A stretch of 64,000 bases of DNA from Rosistilla oblonga (GTDB lineage: Bacteria > Planctomycetota > Planctomycetia > Pirellulales > Pirellulaceae): contig NZ_CP036292.1 of assembly GCF_007751715.1 (NCBI RefSeq), forward strand, positions 6,641,339-6,705,338, written 5' to 3'. The notes under the pieces are model-generated. The model ran no database searches. It was not told where the DNA came from and saw only the letters and a list, made by a program, of their open reading frames with translations. The translations under genes were made by a program, and so were the position numbers. Shown here piece after piece: positions 16,817 through 22,907 of this stretch; positions within the stretch are counted from its first letter, which is position 1; the number at the start of each line of letters is the position of its first letter.

Positions 16817-17812
16817 ATGTCACCCTCTTCGATGATGATCGGCGACGTAAAGTCCTTCCTTTGGACGTCTCCAACAATCCCCCCAATCCAGAGATCGCAA
16901 TGGAAATTCGTGTTCACTAAATTTGGTAACGACGATCGAAGCAACTTGATCGGATCAATCTGGATGGTCATCTCCATGGCCGCATTTGCTGTCGAGGACA
17001 CGCTTGTCAAAGCCGCCGCAGCGGTGCTTCCGGTCGGCCAAATACTGATTATCTTCGGCTTCGGCGGAGCGTTGTTGTTTGCATGTATCGCCAAGCTAAA
17101 CAGAGACCAACTGTTCACTTCGGATGCATTCTCTCCAGCGATGCGTTTCCGGATGCTGTTCGAGACTGCTGGGCGCCTGTTTTACGTGCTCGCGATTTCA
17201 CTGACTCCCCTGTCGGCGACTACGGTGATCCTGCAAGCAACTCCGCTAGTTGTGATTCTGGGAGCCGCGATCGTCTTTAACGAGAAGGTGGGGGTCCGCA
17301 GATGGATCGCTGTTTTCGTGGGTTTGATCGGCGTTGTGATCGTGGTTGGTCCCGGCAGCGATAGCTTTTCGATGCTCTCCGTTTTGGCGGTCATCGGGCT
17401 GCTTGGCTTTGCAGGGCGGGACTTGGCCAGCCGAGCTGCACCGATCACGGTAAGCACAGCGATTCTCGGACTGTACGGTTTCCTATCAGTCCTGGTCGCC
17501 GGCGTTCTGATCTCCGCATGGAGGCGGGCTAGCTTCGTCTGGCCCAATCTCGACGCCTCCCTCTACTTGGCTGGTTCGGTTCTGGTAGGAGTGGCCGCCT
17601 ACGCCTCGTTAATGAAAGCGATGCGAACCGGCGAGGTCTCCGCGGTAACTCCGTTTAGATACACGCGTCTGCTCTTCGGAGTCGGCCTTGGCGTCTTGCT
17701 ATTTGGCGAACGATTGAGTGTTCAAATGCTGATTGGATCGGGACTGGTTATCGTGTCGGGCTTGTGCATCTTATGGAAGAAGAAACCTGCGGTAGCGGCA
17801 AGTCAGTGCTAA
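16817..17812 (+). CDS. Cassette gene: EamA/DMT-family exporter
   Basis: Ten-helix drug/metabolite transporter family protein, 331 residues. Two EamA repeats: the first from about residue 42 (NLIGSIWMVISMAAFAVEDT, with LPVGQILIIFGFGG after it), the second from about 190, ending MLIGSGLVIVSGLCILWKK. PLSATTVILQATPLVVILGA and GEVSAVTPFRYTRLLFGVGL are family-typical. Probably exports a small metabolite; substrate unknown. ATG 16817 is the most plausible start, since longer versions run into attC G. At nearly 1 kb it is the longest intact cassette gene here. It has an approximately 36-residue hydrophilic N-terminal extension. Confidence 0.8.
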   Translation: MSPSSMMIGDVKSFLWTSPTIPPIQRSQWKFVFTKFGNDDRSNLIGSIWMVISMAAFAVEDTLVKAAAAVLPVGQILIIFGFGGALLFACIAKLNRDQLFTSDAFSPAMRFRMLFETAGRLFYVLAISLTPLSATTVILQATPLVVILGAAIVFNEKVGVRRWIAVFVGLIGVVIVVGPGSDSFSMLSVLAVIGLLGFAGRDLASRAAPITVSTAILGLYGFLSVLVAGVLISAWRRASFVWPNLDASLYLAGSVLVGVAAYASLMKAMRTGEVSAVTPFRYTRLLFGVGLGVLLFGERLSVQMLIGSGLVIVSGLCILWKKKPAVAASQC

Positions 17813-17901
17813 TCGCCGAGCATTCCATCTAAGATGTTCGCTTCAGCGATTGGCTCGTTCTGCTCTCAGTCGTCGCACACAAACTCTAAATTCGACGAGG
17901 C

Positions 17902-18002
17902 GTCCAACATGTTTTTCTACGCATGTTCGCGGCTGTCGTCTTCTGCGAGCCTGTCCGCTGGCAACGGTCAATCGCTTCGGTCGCGCTCCATCCGCGTCAG
18001 AC
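17902..18002 (+). repeat. Possible attC site H1
   Basis: GTCCAAC at 17902-17908, then ATGTTTTTCTACGC resembling the left half of sites A/C. The right end (GTCAGAC, 17996-18002) is uncertain. Confidence 0.35.
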
Positions 18003-18121
18003 CTGCGATCGCCAGGGCTATTCACTCTTCCAAACAGGAGCGTCTTTGGAAATGGTAACCCGACGCGTAAGCGAGAAATTCACCCGGCGTCTTGTTTACG
18101 TGTTGGGTTATCAAGATGGCC
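18003..18121. other. Cassette-sized stretch without a gene
   Basis: Between H1 and H2 I see no open frame with a plausible start. It contains a palindromic REP-like repeat (18054-18112). It may be an empty or decayed cassette, or an extension of one long attC region. Confidence 0.35.
18054..18112. repeat. Palindromic REP-like repeat, copy 1
   Basis: Arms GGTAACCCGACGCGTAAGCG and, inverted, GATAACCCAACACGTAAAC. A second copy with closely similar arms is at 41758-41816. Confidence 0.65.
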
Positions 18122-18252
18122 CCCCAACAGTCATTTGCCCTGCTGCGATCGTTTCGCTGTTTGGCAACCCACGCAGGGATTGGTAGAATCTATCGCAATT
18201 CAATGCCGGTCTCGTCGGTTGCGAACGGCGACGCAAAAACCTTCCGTTGGGC
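18122..18252 (+). repeat. attC site H2
   Basis: CCCCAAC at 18122-18128, GTTGGGC (consensus) at 18246-18252, 131 bp. The 3' side GCGACGCAAAAACCTTCC matches the right half of B and E. Confidence 0.55.
18161..18189 (+). promoter_or_regulatory. Promoter-like signal in attC H2
   Basis: TTGGCA at 18161 (5 of 6 to the -35 consensus), 17-base spacer, TAGAAT at 18184. It lies upstream of the toxin-antitoxin pair starting at 18278. Confidence 0.5.
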
Positions 18253-18277
18253 GGAACCGCTCGAAAGGCTATCCGAT

Positions 18278-18475
18278 ATGTCACTTCAAGAACTCGAAAA
18301 CACGATCGCAAAGTTGCCTCCAGATGAACTCGCGAAATTTCGCGAATGGTTTCTAGACTTTGATTCCGCACAGTTTGACAAACGCATCGAAACTGACGCA
18401 CGCGACGGGCGTTTGGATTCGCTTGCTGACGCGGCCCTTCGTGACCACACGACTGGCAAATCAACGCCGCTGTGA
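18278..18475 (+). CDS. Cassette gene: putative antitoxin of a type II pair
   Basis: 65-residue acidic protein (MSLQELENTIAKLPPDELAK, then a short linker and a C-terminal helix). Size, charge and gene order suit a small antitoxin, though I cannot name the family. Its TGA overlaps the GTG of the toxin gene (GTGA), giving translational coupling. It starts 26 bases after the R' core GTTGGGC. Longer versions of the frame run through the attC and are rejected. Confidence 0.65.
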   Translation: MSLQELENTIAKLPPDELAKFREWFLDFDSAQFDKRIETDARDGRLDSLADAALRDHTTGKSTPL

Positions 18476-18729
18476 CTCATTCTGCAAGCCCATCATTTTG
18501 GGAGTGCTACAAGCGGCTTCCAGCCCCCATCCGAACGCTGGCCGACAAGAACTTTGCTCTCTTCAAGGCTGACCCGAATCATCCGTCCATTCATTTCAAG
18601 AAGGTCGGCCGTTACCGCTCTGCTCGTGTTGGGCGAGACTTCCGTGCGCTCGCCGTCGAGGCCGACGACGGTCTTCTTTGGTTTTGGATCGGCAATCACG
18701 CCGAGTACGATCGCTTGATTAGCGCGTAG
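18472..18729 (+). CDS. Cassette gene: RelE/ParE-fold toxin
   Basis: 85-residue basic protein of the RelE/HigB-like fold: PSFWECYKRLPAPIRTLADK (helical hairpin), then HPSIHFKKVGRYRSARVGRD and a C-terminal LWFWIGNHAEYDRLI strand-helix. These positions match small mRNA interferase-like toxins with an H-x-x-Y-D-R-L end. It starts with GTG overlapping the antitoxin stop. The cassette's 5' end (GTTGGGCGGAAC) is complementary to its R'' at 10 of 12 positions. Expected to cleave mRNA on the ribosome when free of antitoxin, and by family knowledge to stabilise the array against deletion. Confidence 0.75.
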   Translation: MTHSASPSFWECYKRLPAPIRTLADKNFALFKADPNHPSIHFKKVGRYRSARVGRDFRALAVEADDGLLWFWIGNHAEYDRLISA

Positions 18730-18759
18730 GTGCCGTCCAACATGTTTTTCGACGCTAGG

Positions 18760-18820
18760 CTAGGGCTATTCAGTGTTTCAATTTGAAGTATCAGCCGCCA
18801 CAAACACTTATTAGCCCTGG
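18760..18820. repeat. 61-bp palindromic element inside attC I
   Basis: Arms AGGGCTATTCAGTGTTT (18762-18778) and AAACACTTATTAGCCCT (18802-18818) pair at 15 of 17 positions. The loop contains ATCAGCCGCCAC, also found at about 47296. Probably a REP/MITE-like insertion. Confidence 0.6.
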
Positions 18821-18838
18821 CGTGTCCACCTTCGCTCT

Positions 18839-18867
18839 TTGGCAACGGACGATGACGCTGGTACAAT
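18839..18867 (+). promoter_or_regulatory. Promoter-like signal in attC I
   Basis: TTGGCA at 18839, 17-base spacer, TACAAT at 18862: 5 of 6 in each box. It lies upstream of the second toxin-antitoxin pair (18938). Confidence 0.5.
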
Positions 18868-18937
18868 TCCACTTACACAGCGTCAACCGCTTCGTTCACG
18901 GCGGTGCCGCGAACACCTCCCGTTAGGCGACCTAGCC

Positions 18938-19180
18938 ATGTCCCAATACCAAGACATTCTCGCAAACGCGACGCAATTGCCGATTAACGACCGCCTTCGA
19001 CTGATCGACGACTTAGCCTCGTCGGTTCCCGACGACCATCCACCGCGGCTTTCACCCGAGTGGCTCGCAGAGATCGACCGTCGTAGCAATGAGATTGACT
19101 CTGGCACTGCCGAAACCGAGAACTGGTCAACGATTCGCGCTCGATTGTTCGGCAAACACGGTGTCGGTGATGCAGGTTGA
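18938..19180 (+). CDS. Cassette gene: addiction-module antitoxin (PF09720-like)
   Basis: 80-residue protein with the pattern of the Unstab_antitox/TIGR02574 family: helical N-terminus (LPINDRLRLIDDLASSV) and then LSPEWLAEIDRRSNEIDSGT and a W.TIRARLF end. Such proteins neutralise RelE/ParE toxins encoded immediately downstream. The ATG is 10 bases after the R' core GTTAGGC. Its last 11 bases overlap the toxin gene. The promoter-like signal in attC I is well placed for it. Confidence 0.82.
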   Translation: MSQYQDILANATQLPINDRLRLIDDLASSVPDDHPPRLSPEWLAEIDRRSNEIDSGTAETENWSTIRARLFGKHGVGDAG

Positions 19181-19457
19181 TTTCCACCCTGCTGCGACAA
19201 TTGAACTTTCCGAGTCCGCCGAATGGTACGCCGAACGAAGTTCGAGAGCTGCACGCAATTTCCTGGTCGCTGTTGACATAGCTATTACGTCAATCATGGA
19301 CGCCCCCAAACGGTTCATCAACATCGACGATCGGCACCAATCCTGCAGTGTCATCAAGTTTCCGTTTCAAATAGTTTTTCGGGTCGACGACGATCGTATC
19401 GTCATCATTGCCGTTGCCCACGCAAAACGCCGCCCTGGATATTGGCGTGACCGATAG
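19170..19457 (+). CDS. Cassette gene: RelE/ParE-family toxin
   Basis: 95-residue RelE/ParE toxin. FHPAATIELSESAEWYAERS is the family's N-terminal helix region, IDDRHQSCSVIKFPFQIVFR forms the central strands, and IVIIAVAHAKRRPGYWRDR is the typical C-terminal end. Start ATG 19170, overlapping the antitoxin by 11 bases. Gyrase or ribosome is the usual target in this superfamily and cannot be decided here. It is the second toxin-antitoxin pair in the array, unrelated by eye to the first. Confidence 0.85.
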   Translation: MQVDFHPAATIELSESAEWYAERSSRAARNFLVAVDIAITSIMDAPKRFINIDDRHQSCSVIKFPFQIVFRVDDDRIVIIAVAHAKRRPGYWRDR

Positions 19458-19468
19458 CGTTCCGATCC

Positions 19469-19591
19469 GCCCAACAGAGCTTTTACGCAAGGTCGCGTCT
19501 AGCATCGCAGAAGAGTTTTTTGGTGGGCAATGTCGATCGCTTCGGTCACGCTCCCAATGCCACAAACCCGCGACCGCCTTCGCTGTTTTGC
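19469..19591 (+). repeat. attC site J (divergent)
   Basis: GCCCAAC at 19469-19475 (consensus), GTTTTGC at 19585-19591, 123 bp. It has internal complementary stretches (GGTCGCG/CGCGACC) and no TACAAT element. Confidence 0.5.
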
Positions 19592-19665
19592 GCCGGCCTT
19601 TTGTGGCAGCAGATCCTTTCACTGTCCAATGCCATTCTCTTCGTATTGTGCAACCAGACCATCCC

Positions 19666-20007
19666 GTGAAATCGCCACTCGACAACCCTGTTCTCATCGC
19701 CACGATCACTCTGTTACCATCCGCTGAGTCCGGCAATGCAAATCCCGTGTTTTCTGGGTGGCGCCCACTTCTTCGTTACGCTGGTGACGCCCCCGACATC
19801 TATCATGGCACTGAAATTAGGTTTGATGCCGTATCGAAAATCGCCCCCGAGGAATCGGCACGTTGCATTGTGCGGTTGCTTCACCCCGAACATCACGGCG
19901 ATAGTGCTCAGCCTGACCAACGCTTCGTATTGATGGACGGGCTTTCAGTTCGAGCCACCGGGATCGTCACAGACGTCTACGGATTCGAGGATCGTTCCCC
20001 AGCGTAA
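19666..20007 (+). CDS. Cassette gene: EF-Tu C-terminal-domain-like protein
   Basis: 113 residues. NPVLIATITLLPSAESGNAN, then PVFSGWRPLLRY, VSKIAPEESARCIVRLLHPE and GLSVRATGIVTDVYG follow the order of a translation-factor C-terminal beta-barrel (EF-Tu domain 3: vaTvtLL..SGR..P...Gyrp, PGe.a.v...L..p, g..vg.G.v). No GTPase domain is present, so it is a stand-alone barrel of unknown role. The start is uncertain: GTG 19666 fits the domain edge, while longer frames run into attC J. Stand-alone proteins of this type occur in many bacteria, so the assignment rests on motif order only. Confidence 0.55.
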   Translation: MKSPLDNPVLIATITLLPSAESGNANPVFSGWRPLLRYAGDAPDIYHGTEIRFDAVSKIAPEESARCIVRLLHPEHHGDSAQPDQRFVLMDGLSVRATGIVTDVYGFEDRSPA

Positions 20008-20011
20008 TATC

Positions 20012-20157
20012 GCACAACGTGTAATTTCTGTTAGTCGCTGCTTGATCACTTTTGCTGTTTAGCAACGCGGCCTAGCATTGGTACAATTCCACAAACCGAA
20101 AGCCACTCGCCGTCGTCCGATTCGTCCGTTACGACGCCGCACACCTCTTCCTTGAAT
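20012..20157 (+). repeat. attC site K
   Basis: GCACAAC at 20012-20018, CTTGAAT at 20151-20157 (one base off GTTRRRY), 146 bp. It keeps GGTACAATTCC at 20090, but with no -35-like box at 17 bases. Confidence 0.55.
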
Positions 20158-20165
20158 CGACACCG

Positions 20166-20621
20166 GTGAGACCTGAATTCTCTGACCTCGCGATCCAATG
20201 CTGGCGACACGACGGGCGGCGGCTCGGCCACTCGAAGCTTTGCATCTGCATGCAGGCCGAACGCTCCGCGATCGCCTCTCTCATCAACGCCGTCGACGAA
20301 CTCGCAACGGTCGGCCCCGAAAACCAACGGAAGCTCACGACATTGGGCTCCGCTCGACCACAACCTTGCACTTCGATCCGACTGTTTTACCGCAACGCAA
20401 CGCCCGAATCCTCCGAACTCTACGTTGGCTGCGACGGTGACTGCCTGACGGTCGAATTCACCGAACACGGCCTGAAACCGCTCGCCGATGCGTTGCAGAC
20501 TTGGGCGGAGGGTGGAGAGGACTTCTGCATCTATCCCCGTGGCGAACGAATCAAGCCCGCCGCTCGCGATTCCGAATCGGGTGAAATTTGGTTCTGGACA
20601 CCACAAACCGATCCTACTTAG
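20166..20621 (+). CDS. Cassette gene: unknown 151-residue protein
   Basis: Unrecognised soluble protein starting with GTG, 8 bases after the R' core of attC K. It contains KLCICMQAERSAIASLINAV, SSELYVGCDGDCLTVEFTEH, a Trp-rich ALQTWAEGGEDFCIYPRG and a C-terminal SGEIWFWTPQ. Strand/helix alternation suggests a small alpha/beta domain. It is the last gene with a clear attC on its left. Its right side lacks a full attC: only CACATAAC and TTTGGGC, about 10 bases apart near 20681-20705, which might be a collapsed site. Confidence 0.55.
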   Translation: MRPEFSDLAIQCWRHDGRRLGHSKLCICMQAERSAIASLINAVDELATVGPENQRKLTTLGSARPQPCTSIRLFYRNATPESSELYVGCDGDCLTVEFTEHGLKPLADALQTWAEGGEDFCIYPRGERIKPAARDSESGEIWFWTPQTDPT

Positions 20622-20709
20622 CGTCATCGTCGTGGCTGGGCTTGCTCTGACTGCCGTGATCCGTTTTCTATAGCCTACCGGCCACATAACCTACTTTGGG
20701 CCAAACCAA

Positions 20710-21129
20710 ATGCATCCATTGCTTCAGCAGATCCACGACGAAATCTACTCATGGACTTACGAATCGCCTGCGGGGTTAATGCAATCCGCGGCGAGTCTGC
20801 TGCGACCTGTCCTCGATTCCGCAGGCCCTCGCAACGATCTTGCTGATTTCTCAACGCTCTATCGTCTGCTGGATGGATTTGCCGACCAAACCCTCGATCA
20901 CATCTTCCATACGCTGCACCAATGGAACGCTGCCGCCGGTTCCGACGAACTAAACGATCCGGAATCCGATGACGACATGTTGAGCTTTCAAGTTGGCGTT
21001 GTCTGGGTGATGTCCCGCAGTCTAATGCTCTTCTTCAACCCCGAAGAAAAGTTGGAGACGTTCGCTGAGTGGCAGGAGTTCACTTTTGGAAACATCCAAA
21101 AAATGCTCGGCATGTACCTCCGTTCGTGA
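20710..21129 (+). CDS. Unknown 139-residue protein at the right end of the array
   Basis: Soluble, helical, acidic protein (MHPLLQQIHDEIYSWTYESP; later LDGFADQTLDHIFHTLHQWN and EEKLETFAEWQEFTFGNIQK). No family recognised. Co-oriented with the cassettes and probably the last of them, although no complete attC flanks it. Downstream (21130-21313) a GCACAAC near 21180 and a GTACAATG near 21258 look like attC fragments next to the pectate lyase gene. Confidence 0.55.
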   Translation: MHPLLQQIHDEIYSWTYESPAGLMQSAASLLRPVLDSAGPRNDLADFSTLYRLLDGFADQTLDHIFHTLHQWNAAAGSDELNDPESDDDMLSFQVGVVWVMSRSLMLFFNPEEKLETFAEWQEFTFGNIQKMLGMYLRS

Positions 21130-21313
21130 GACAACCAACGCAGAACGTCCACAAGTTCGCGTCGCGCCGAAATACTGCCGCACAACAACGCAAACACAAA
21201 GATCTTGGTCTCCCTACAGGAACGCTGGCGTTCCAAGTGCAGAGGGCTGTCGTGCTTGTACAATGATTGCGTCCTCTCGGCTTGGTATTTCATTCGCGAC
21301 CGACTTGAGTTTA

Positions 21314-22849
21314 ATGATGAAGTTGCAATCGACACTCGTTCTCGCTGCGGTATTGCTCACATGCTTTCTCGGCAAATCAACAAACGCAGATTGCGGGGCG
21401 ATAAGTTCGGAAGAGACGCCCCCGATCGCCACTCAAAAATCGGTCGTCGATCAAGACCAGCAACCCCAAGCAACCGAACAGAGTGCCGCCGGCAACGAGG
21501 GCCTCTCAGAGTCCGGCAAAGCTCCCGAGTGTGCCGTCTTTGACAAGCTGAAAGCTTTTCCCAACGCGGAGGGCTTTGGTGCGGAGACCGCTGGCGGTCG
21601 TGGCGGAAGGGTGATCGTGGTCGATAACCTCAACGATTCCGGCCCCGGCTCACTTCGCGAAGCGGTCGAATCGAACGGGCCACGCTTCGTCGTCTTTTCA
21701 GTTGCCGGAACGATTGAACTGGAGACATCGTTGCGGATTTCGAATCCACAGATCACGATCGCCGGGCATTCGGCACCGGGCGGAGGCATCGCACTGAAGA
21801 ACAGCAGTTCCAATGCAGGCCCATCCATTGTTGTGAAGGCCAGCGATGTGATCATTCGTTATCTGCGTGTTCGCCCCGGCTTGGCGGCACCAAGCACATC
21901 GGTCGACGCGATCTCTATCTTAGGTGGTAAAAACATTGTCATCGCAAACAACTCGTTCAGCTGGGCAGTCGACGAAAATGTGAATCTTTGGTTCGACGCC
22001 ACCGATGTCACCATCCAGCACAACATCATCTCGGAAGGGATTTGGGACGGGAACCACACCCAACGCGGCCTGCACAGCAAAGGCCTGCTGAGCGGTCAAA
22101 AGAACGTGCGTGTCTCGGTGCACCACAACCTCTTCGCTCACAACGATGACCGCAATCCGCTACTGACAGGACTTGGGAAAAACGAAGTCGTCAACAACAT
22201 CATCTACAACTACTATCAAGCGGGGATAATTTTTTCGATCGGCCGCGGGTTTAAAGCAAACATGATCGGCAACGTTTTCCTCCCCGGCAAACAGCATCGC
22301 GCACACCGCTACCCGATCGTCGTTGGCGGCCAGTTGGTCGACAACGCAATCTACGTGAAAGACAACTTGAGCCCACGTCGCTCCAAGGGAACCGAAGACG
22401 ACTGGTTGAATGTCGGGTTCAACGGAATCATCGGCGACGAAGAGTACAACGGTAGCTTGCTCGACCAAGCGGTTCGGTCGAAGACTCCCTTCCCAATGAG
22501 CACTTTGCCGGTGATTCCCGAACCGGCAGCAACGCTGGTCGAACGCTTGCTGCCGACCGTTGGCGCGACACTCCCGAAACGCGATGCCGTCGACATTCGA
22601 ATCGTCGACGACGTCCGAAAGGGAACGGGAGTGATGATCAATGATCCAGCGGAAGTTGGCGGCTGGCCTACGCTTGAACCGGGAACGGTTGCCGATCGAG
22701 ATCGCGACGGGATGCCCGATGCATGGGAGCTGCAGCACGGCCTAAATCCCAACGACCCCGCCGACGCGATGCAGGACATGAATGGCGATGGTTATGTGAA
22801 CCTGGAACAATACCTCGAGTGTTTGCCGCTGCAGAAGCCGTCTCCATAA
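21314..22849 (+). CDS. Secreted pectate-lyase-like polysaccharide lyase
   Basis: Exported right-handed beta-helix protein, 511 residues. Signal peptide MMKLQSTLVLAAVLLTCFLG. The catalytic module starts at FPNAEGFGAETAGGRGGRVI, a hallmark of planctomycete and Bacteroidetes pectate lyase family 1 members. It continues GPGSLREAVESNGPRFVVFS, ITIAGHSAPGGGI and the helix turns VIIRYLRVRPG, VDAISILGGKNIVIANNSFS and HHNLFAHNDDRNPLL (Arg of the active region). The C-terminus carries EF-hand-like DRDRDGMPDAWELQHGLNPN and DMNGDGYVNLEQYL, calcium-binding repeats common on these enzymes. Predicted to cleave pectin-like uronate polymers. The ATG at 21314 gives the signal peptide; a longer frame upstream is rejected. 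Confidence 0.85.
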   Translation: MMKLQSTLVLAAVLLTCFLGKSTNADCGAISSEETPPIATQKSVVDQDQQPQATEQSAAGNEGLSESGKAPECAVFDKLKAFPNAEGFGAETAGGRGGRVIVVDNLNDSGPGSLREAVESNGPRFVVFSVAGTIELETSLRISNPQITIAGHSAPGGGIALKNSSSNAGPSIVVKASDVIIRYLRVRPGLAAPSTSVDAISILGGKNIVIANNSFSWAVDENVNLWFDATDVTIQHNIISEGIWDGNHTQRGLHSKGLLSGQKNVRVSVHHNLFAHNDDRNPLLTGLGKNEVVNNIIYNYYQAGIIFSIGRGFKANMIGNVFLPGKQHRAHRYPIVVGGQLVDNAIYVKDNLSPRRSKGTEDDWLNVGFNGIIGDEEYNGSLLDQAVRSKTPFPMSTLPVIPEPAATLVERLLPTVGATLPKRDAVDIRIVDDVRKGTGVMINDPAEVGGWPTLEPGTVADRDRDGMPDAWELQHGLNPNDPADAMQDMNGDGYVNLEQYLECLPLQKPSP

Positions 22850-22907
22850 ACCAGTTCGACAGAAGAGGCTGCTCGCCTGCAAGTCTCGCCGCAGTATCGG
22901 CAACCGC

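Larger units (their letters stand above)
18735..18928 (+). repeat. attC site I, enlarged by a small palindromic insertion
   Basis: GTCCAAC at 18735-18741 and GTTAGGC at 18922-18928, both matching consensus. At 194 bp it is about 60 bp longer than its sisters because of the palindrome at 18760-18820. Confidence 0.65.
10603..20157 (+). mobile_element. Integron gene-cassette array lacking an integrase (CALIN)
   Basis: Eleven or so short, co-oriented cassettes separated by attC-like sites of about 100-200 bp. Sites begin with RYYYAAC-type cores (ACCTAAC, GCCTAAC, GTCCAAC, GCCCAAC) and end with GTTRRRY-type cores (GTTAGGC, GTTGGGC, variants). Five sites (10603, 11388, 13628, 14731, 15300) are nearly identical over most of their length, as in sedentary chromosomal integrons. 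For most cassettes the R'' at the 3' end is complementary to the cassette's own 5' end, as expected if each was once a circle. No intI or attI is in the window. Two insertion sequences lie inside the array. Gene content is typical of cassettes: small, mostly unknown proteins and toxin-antitoxin pairs. Confidence 0.8.

Noticed and set aside
20581-20673. 30-residue hydrophobic peptide starting with GTG
   Set aside because: Overlaps the end of a larger cassette gene in another frame; too short to support without expression data.
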